Positions 5,649 through 10,361 of a stretch of 10,361 bases of DNA are shown here, piece after piece. The notes under the pieces are model-generated. The model was not told the DNA's origin and made no database searches. It saw only the letters and a list, made by a program, of their open reading frames with translations. This DNA comes from Bacteroidales bacterium (GTDB taxonomy: Bacteria; Bacteroidota; Bacteroidia; Bacteroidales; WCHB1-69), in assembly GCA_017618435.1 (NCBI GenBank), contig JAFZUH010000166.1, positions 1 through 10,361 on the forward strand. Direction: 5' to 3'. A program made the translations under genes and the position numbers. Numbering within the stretch: position 1 is the first letter of the stretch; every line of letters starts with the position of its first letter.

Positions 5649-8600
5649 ATGGCAAATATATTAAGAAGATTGTTTGGAACAAAGTCAGATAGGGATATGA
5701 AAGAACTGAATCCCATCTTGGCAAAGATACAAGCCGCATATACAACCATTGAACAATTGACCAATGATCAATTGAGAGAAAAAACCAATGAGTTTAAACG
5801 CAAGTTAAAACAAGCAGTTCAGGAAAACGAAATTAGAATAGCGGAACTGAAACAGGAATTGGACACTCATTATGATATGGATATTTCCGAAAAAGAAGTC
5901 CGCTACAAAGAAATAGATAATTTGGAAGAAGAAAATTATACTATTTCAGAAAATATTCTCAACGAGATACTTCCGGAGGCTTTTGCCGTGATGAAAGAAA
6001 CGGCAAAGCGTTTCAAAGACAACAAGCAAGTGCGGGTAACGGCAACAGATTTTGATAGAAATTTAGCCTCCAAACTCGATTGTGTCAATATAGAAGGCGA
6101 TGAAGCGGTTTACGATAATACATGGGTTGCGGGCGGTAATCCCATCACGTGGGATATGTGTCATTACGATGTGCAATTGATAGGTGGTATTGTTCTTCAT
6201 CAAGGTAAAATTGCAGAAATGGCAACAGGTGAAGGTAAAACCCTTGTGGCCACATTGCCTGTGTATTTGAATGCACTCACCGGTCGGGGGGTACACGTGG
6301 TTACCGTGAACGATTATTTGGCAAAACGTGACAGCGAATGGATGGGTATGTTGTATCAGTTCCATAATCTTAGTGTAGATTGTATAGACAAACATGAACC
6401 CAATTCCGAAGAAAGAAGAAAAGCCTACATGGCTGATATTACCTTTGGTACCAATAATGAATTCGGTTTTGATTATTTGAGGGACAATATGGCCAAGAAC
6501 GAAACGGAACTCGTTCAAAGACAACATAATTATGCCATTGTCGATGAGGTGGATTCCATTTTGATAGACGATGCCAGAACTCCTCTTATTATTTCCGGTC
6601 CCACGCCAAGAGGCGAACAGCAGGATTTTGATAAATACAAACCTATTGTTGAAAGATTATACAATGCTCAACGTCAATTGGTCAATGTTTTGCTTTCAGA
6701 TGCCAGAAAATTGATAGCGGAAGGTAATGAGGAAGAAGGCGGAAAATTGCTGTTGCGTGCCTATAGAGGTTTGCCCAAAACAAAGGCTTTGATAAAATAT
6801 CTCAGCGAACCGGGTATAAAGCAACTGCTCAACAAGACAGAAAGTTTTTATATGGCCGAACAAAACAAAAACATGTACATCATTGATGATGAATTGTATT
6901 TTGTGATAGAAGAAAAACTAAATTCTGTTGATATTAAAGAAAAAGGTATCAATTTGGTAAGTTCCAATGCCGAAGAATCCAAATTCTTTATCATTCCCGA
7001 TATAGGTTCCGAAATTGCCGAATTGGAAAAAGAAAATCTTACTCCCGAAGAAAAACAGGAACGCAAAAACGAAATTTACCGCAATTTTTCTGTGGCTTCG
7101 GAACGTATCCATACCATCAACCAATTGTTAAAAGCATATACCATGTTTGAAAAAGACGTGGAATATGTAATTATAGACGGCAAAGTGAAAATTGTGGACG
7201 AACAAACCGGCCGTATAATGGAAGGCAGACGGTATAGCGATGGTTTGCATCAGGCTATAGAAGCCAAAGAAAATGTAAAAGTGGAAGCCGCTACGCAAAC
7301 GTATGCAACCATTACTTTGCAAAACTATTTCCGTATGTATAAAAAATTGGCGGGAATGACAGGTACGGCAGAAACTGAAGCAGGAGAATTTTGGAATATT
7401 TACAAATTGGATGTGGTAACCATTCCAACCAACAAACCCGTTATCAGGGAAGATAGGGAAGATTTGGTTTATAGAACCAAGCGGGAAAAATATGGTGCCA
7501 TTGTAGACGAAATTCTTCGTCTGAATCAGGAAGGACGTCCTGTTTTGGTGGGAACCACATCGGTAGAAACCTCGGAATTGATAAGTAAGATATTGACACA
7601 AAGAAAGATAAAACACAATGTCTTGAATGCCAAATATCACAAAAAAGAGGCCGATATTGTTGCCGAGGCAGGTCGTATGGGTGCGGTAACCATTGCTACC
7701 AACATGGCTGGTCGTGGTACCGATATTAAATTGGCTCCCGGTGTCAGAGAATTGGGCGGTTTGGCTATTATCGGTACCGAACGCCATAATTCCCGCCGTG
7801 TGGACAGACAGTTGAGAGGCCGTGCCGGTCGTCAGGGCGATGCCGGTAGTTCACAATTCTTTGTGTCTTTGGAAGATGATTTGATGCGTTTGTTCGGTTC
7901 TGAAAGAATTGCCAAAGTGATGGACAGACTCGGTTTTACCGATGGAGAAGTTATCCAACATAAAATGATTACCAATTCCATAGAACGGGCACAGAAAAAA
8001 GTGGAAGAAAACGATTTCGGTATCCGTAAACGTCTTTTGGAATACGATGATGTGATGAACAAGCAAAGAGAAACCATCTATCGGAAAAGAAGAAATGCCC
8101 TCAATGGTGAAAAATTGGCCATTGATATTGCCGAAATGTTTGAAAGCACTTGCTACGATATTGTTGAAACAGGACAAAATAACAGGGATTTTGACCAATA
8201 CAAATTTGCTGTCAATTCCACTTTTGCTATGGAATGTCCAACCGACGAACATAGTTTTATGCAGGACAAAACTGCAAAATTGGCAGAATCGTTGTACGCT
8301 GCAACATACAACAATTACAAACAACACGTTTTGGCAACATCGGAAAAAGCAATGCCAATAATCAAACGCGTTTATCAAGAGCAGGGACAACGCTTTGAAA
8401 ATATAGCCATTCCGGTTACAGATGGCAATAAAACATTGCAGATTATTGCCAATTTGAAACGCTGTTCTGACAATGGGGCCAGAGAGGTGGCTTTGACCAT
8501 AGAAAAAAATCTTACCTTGGCGGTCATTGACAATGCTTGGAAAGAACATTTGCGTGCCATGGACGATTTGAAACAATCGGTACAAAATGCCACTTACGAA

Positions 8601-8924
8601 CAAAAAGACCCGTTGGTAATTTATAAATTTGAATCTTTCGACCTATTCTCAAATATGTTGAATGATATTTATAAAGAAATAGTTACATTTTTGAACAATG
8701 GTATTATTCCGATAAAAACGGCAGATAATGTAAAACAGGCACAATTGCCGGAATCGGATGCCAAAAAATTACAAACTTCCCGAGAAGAAGTTTCTTCCCA
8801 ACGCACATCGGCTCCACAACCTACACAACCGATAAAAGTGGAAAAGAAAGTCGGAAGAAATGAACCTTGTCCATGCGGTAGCGGAAAAAAATATAAAAAT
8901 TGTCACGGAAGAGGTGAGTTGTAA
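5649..8924 (+). CDS. secA: Preprotein translocase subunit SecA
   Basis: A complete 1091-residue SecA, the ATPase that drives unfolded preproteins through the SecYEG channel at the inner membrane. Visible landmarks are Walker A TGEGKT (193-198), VDEVD of the DEAD box (298-302) followed by DDARTPLIISG, the MEGRRYSDGLHQAIEAKE stretch (524-541), AGMTGTA (568-574), GRGTD (688-692), QLRGRAGRQGD (721-731), the helical scaffold region AVIDNAWKEHLRAMDDLKQ, and the C-terminal zinc site CPCGSGKKYKNCH (C1074, C1076, C1085, H1086). It is longer than the ~900-residue E. coli protein because of insertions, notably around residues 45-100 and 340-480, as is usual in Bacteroidota. Start ATG 5649 gives the expected N-terminus and follows a strong promoter; no Shine-Dalgarno is seen. 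It is the first gene of a probable unit with the two downstream genes. Confidence 0.98.
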   Translation: MANILRRLFGTKSDRDMKELNPILAKIQAAYTTIEQLTNDQLREKTNEFKRKLKQAVQENEIRIAELKQELDTHYDMDISEKEVRYKEIDNLEEENYTISENILNEILPEAFAVMKETAKRFKDNKQVRVTATDFDRNLASKLDCVNIEGDEAVYDNTWVAGGNPITWDMCHYDVQLIGGIVLHQGKIAEMATGEGKTLVATLPVYLNALTGRGVHVVTVNDYLAKRDSEWMGMLYQFHNLSVDCIDKHEPNSEERRKAYMADITFGTNNEFGFDYLRDNMAKNETELVQRQHNYAIVDEVDSILIDDARTPLIISGPTPRGEQQDFDKYKPIVERLYNAQRQLVNVLLSDARKLIAEGNEEEGGKLLLRAYRGLPKTKALIKYLSEPGIKQLLNKTESFYMAEQNKNMYIIDDELYFVIEEKLNSVDIKEKGINLVSSNAEESKFFIIPDIGSEIAELEKENLTPEEKQERKNEIYRNFSVASERIHTINQLLKAYTMFEKDVEYVIIDGKVKIVDEQTGRIMEGRRYSDGLHQAIEAKENVKVEAATQTYATITLQNYFRMYKKLAGMTGTAETEAGEFWNIYKLDVVTIPTNKPVIREDREDLVYRTKREKYGAIVDEILRLNQEGRPVLVGTTSVETSELISKILTQRKIKHNVLNAKYHKKEADIVAEAGRMGAVTIATNMAGRGTDIKLAPGVRELGGLAIIGTERHNSRRVDRQLRGRAGRQGDAGSSQFFVSLEDDLMRLFGSERIAKVMDRLGFTDGEVIQHKMITNSIERAQKKVEENDFGIRKRLLEYDDVMNKQRETIYRKRRNALNGEKLAIDIAEMFESTCYDIVETGQNNRDFDQYKFAVNSTFAMECPTDEHSFMQDKTAKLAESLYAATYNNYKQHVLATSEKAMPIIKRVYQEQGQRFENIAIPVTDGNKTLQIIANLKRCSDNGAREVALTIEKNLTLAVIDNAWKEHLRAMDDLKQSVQNATYEQKDPLVIYKFESFDLFSNMLNDIYKEIVTFLNNGIIPIKTADNVKQAQLPESDAKKLQTSREEVSSQRTSAPQPTQPIKVEKKVGRNEPCPCGSGKKYKNCHGRGEL

Positions 8925-10038
8925 AAAACGAATCTTAATGTCTGTTACCACCGATTTGGTTTCTGACCAACGGGTGGATAAAGTTTGCAACACTCTTTTT
9001 GATATGGGATTTGAGGTGCTGTTGGTGGGCAGACGCTACAAGACATCACCCCAACTTGAACAACGAAGATACCAAACAAAACGCTTGCACCTTTTGTTTA
9101 AAAAAGGCAAGTTGTTTTATGCTGAAATGAATGTGAGACTGTTTTTCTTTCTCTTGTTTCATCGTACAGACGTTTTTCATGCCAATGATTTAGATGTTCT
9201 GTTGCCCAATGTTATTATTGGAAAACTCAAACATAAACCCATTGTGTATGACAGTCATGAATATTTTACCGAGGTGCCGGAGTTGGTCAATCGTCCTAAG
9301 GTACAAGCCATTTGGAAAAAAATAGAGCAATTTTGTTTTCCAAAAGTAAATCATGCTTTTACGGTTTGTGAGCCTATTGCTCAGCATTATAGGCAAACCT
9401 ATCACAAAGATGTAAAAGTGATGAGAAACATACCTTTTCAACGCATTTATAATAGGGCAAAAACAAAAGTGGAATTGGGTTTGCCTGAAGATAAGGCCAT
9501 TTTGCTTTTGCAGGGTACAGGTATCAATATCCATCGGGGAGCAGAAGAATTGGTGGAGGCTATGACAATGATAGACGGTGCTTTATTGCTTGTTATCGGT
9601 TCGGGGGACGTGGTCGGAAAACTTAAGGAAACGGTTGCAAAACAACATACAACCGACAAGGTTAGGTTTATGAACCGTTTGCCTTTTGAAGATTTGTATA
9701 ATTATACGGTTTGGGCTGATTTGGGTTTTTCTTTGACAAAAGATATATGTATAAACTATCGGTATGCTTTGCCCAACAAATTGTTCGATTTCATTCGGGC
9801 AAGAGTGCCTATTGTATCAAGTCCAAATACAGAAGTCGCTAATCTGATACAGTATTATAATATAGGATTTATTCTCCAAGAGGTTACTCCCGAATGTATT
9901 GCCGAAGCCGTGAATAATTTGCTGAAAAACAGAAATTTGTTGGAAAAATTCAAATATAATACCATTCAAGCCTCTCAAGAATTGTCTTGGGAAAATGAAA
10001 GTTTGGTTTTACAGGAAACGTATCGACAATATTTATAA
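8914..10038 (+). CDS. Glycosyltransferase, GT-B fold, family 4-like
   Basis: A GT-B enzyme that probably transfers a sugar from a nucleotide-sugar donor to a cell-surface glycan or lipid. With the chosen start it has 374 residues: a first Rossmann strand KKRILMSVTTDLVSDQRVDKV, ANDLD (90-94), YDSHEYFTE (112-120), QGTGINIHRGAEELVEAM (200-217) opening the second Rossmann domain, and the donor-site helix ALPNKLFDFIRARVPIVSS (285-303). No signal peptide or membrane segment is clear. The frame is open from ATG 8860, but that adds 18 residues that only shadow the secA zinc site. GTG 8914 keeps the first strand whole and overlaps secA by 11 bases; ATG 8938 would cut into the strand but avoids overlap. 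The overlap suggests translational coupling to secA. Donor and acceptor are unknown. Confidence 0.85.
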   Translation: MSCKKRILMSVTTDLVSDQRVDKVCNTLFDMGFEVLLVGRRYKTSPQLEQRRYQTKRLHLLFKKGKLFYAEMNVRLFFFLLFHRTDVFHANDLDVLLPNVIIGKLKHKPIVYDSHEYFTEVPELVNRPKVQAIWKKIEQFCFPKVNHAFTVCEPIAQHYRQTYHKDVKVMRNIPFQRIYNRAKTKVELGLPEDKAILLLQGTGINIHRGAEELVEAMTMIDGALLLVIGSGDVVGKLKETVAKQHTTDKVRFMNRLPFEDLYNYTVWADLGFSLTKDICINYRYALPNKLFDFIRARVPIVSSPNTEVANLIQYYNIGFILQEVTPECIAEAVNNLLKNRNLLEKFKYNTIQASQELSWENESLVLQETYRQYL

Positions 10039-10060
10039 TTTATTGGAAAAAATTAGAAAA

Positions 10061-10361
10061 ATGAAATTTAAAATAGGAGATAAGGTCAAATTTTTAAATG
10101 ATATTGGTGGGGGAGTGGTTACAAAAATTATTTCTCCGACTATGGTGGAGGTGGCTACAGAAGATGATTTTACTTTGCCAATGCTTGTTTCTGAATTGCT
10201 GTTTGCCCAAAGTCAGGATTTGAAAGAATCTGTTTTCAATCAGGATTTCCAAGTCAATGCAGATATGGAAAATACTTCGGAAACGGCGGAAGCGAATGAA
10301 GAAGATGATTGGGCGGAAATGGAAAAATCGTCCCGTTTGCCTAAATTGTCCTCGTTAAATG
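10061..10361 (+). CDS. DUF2027 protein, N-terminal part (3' end outside window)
   Basis: ATG 10061 opens a frame that stays open for 100 codons to the window edge, so the gene is cut by the boundary. The first residues, MKFKIGDKVKFLNDIGGGVV, followed by TKIISPTMVEVATEDDFTLPMLVSELL, match the N-terminal DUF2027 domain of Bacteroidota proteins that usually end in a Smr (MutS2 C-terminal-like) domain. It is a small beta-rich domain; the Smr part, if present, would be downstream. After residue ~50 the sequence becomes acidic and low in complexity (NEEDDWAEMEK), probably a linker. It starts 22 bases after the glycosyltransferase stop, with an A-rich leader and no terminator between, so it probably shares the secA transcript. 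The cellular role is unknown; a nucleic-acid link is suggested only by the usual Smr partner domain. Confidence 0.8.
   Translation, partial: MKFKIGDKVKFLNDIGGGVVTKIISPTMVEVATEDDFTLPMLVSELLFAQSQDLKESVFNQDFQVNADMENTSETAEANEEDDWAEMEKSSRLPKLSSLN

Noticed and set aside
6063..8603. Several long minus-strand reading frames opposite secA.
   Set aside because: They mirror the codon pattern of secA, have no recognisable domains, and secA is unambiguous on the plus strand.

Overview
The window looks like a Bacteroidota chromosome, probably Bacteroidales. The signs are a type IX secretion (T9SS) C-terminal sorting domain, a textbook Bacteroidetes promoter (TTTG, 20 nt, TATCTTTG) in front of secA, A-rich leaders without clear Shine-Dalgarno sites, AT-rich DNA, and a DUF2027 gene. 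Genus cannot be read from the sequence.

Layout: (1) 2-586 (+) is the 3' end of a secreted T9SS cargo gene, closed by a strong hairpin terminator. (2) 687-772 is an array of three 20-nt palindromes spaced exactly 33 bp apart, lying over the promoter region of (3) 850-2046 (+), an AAA_14/DUF4143-type ATPase. (4) 2096-2367 is a second copy of the DNA preceding the ATPase: the last 100 bases of the T9SS gene, the terminator and two units of the palindrome array. The ATPase and its promoter therefore sit between long direct repeats. (5) 2509-5241 (-) is a single-chain type IIG-like restriction-modification protein (nuclease, N6-adenine methylase, one target-recognition domain). (6) 5261-5443 is a dense set of nested and competing inverted repeats in the leader of that gene. 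On the minus strand it includes an intrinsic-terminator-like hairpin and a possible antiterminator. (7) 5649-8924 (+) is secA. (8) 8914-10038 (+) is a family-4-like glycosyltransferase whose start overlaps the secA end. (9) 10061-10361 (+) is the 5' part of a DUF2027 (probably MutS2/Smr-like) gene that runs off the window.

secA, the glycosyltransferase and the DUF2027 gene are co-directional with tiny gaps and look like one transcription unit. The stretch between the T9SS gene and secA looks accessory: a duplicated, repeat-bounded ATPase cassette plus a solitary R-M gene. The two parts most worth attention are the direct-repeat/palindrome-array ATPase cassette and the possible attenuator in front of the R-M gene. 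No tRNA, rRNA, CRISPR array, integrase or transposase is visible.
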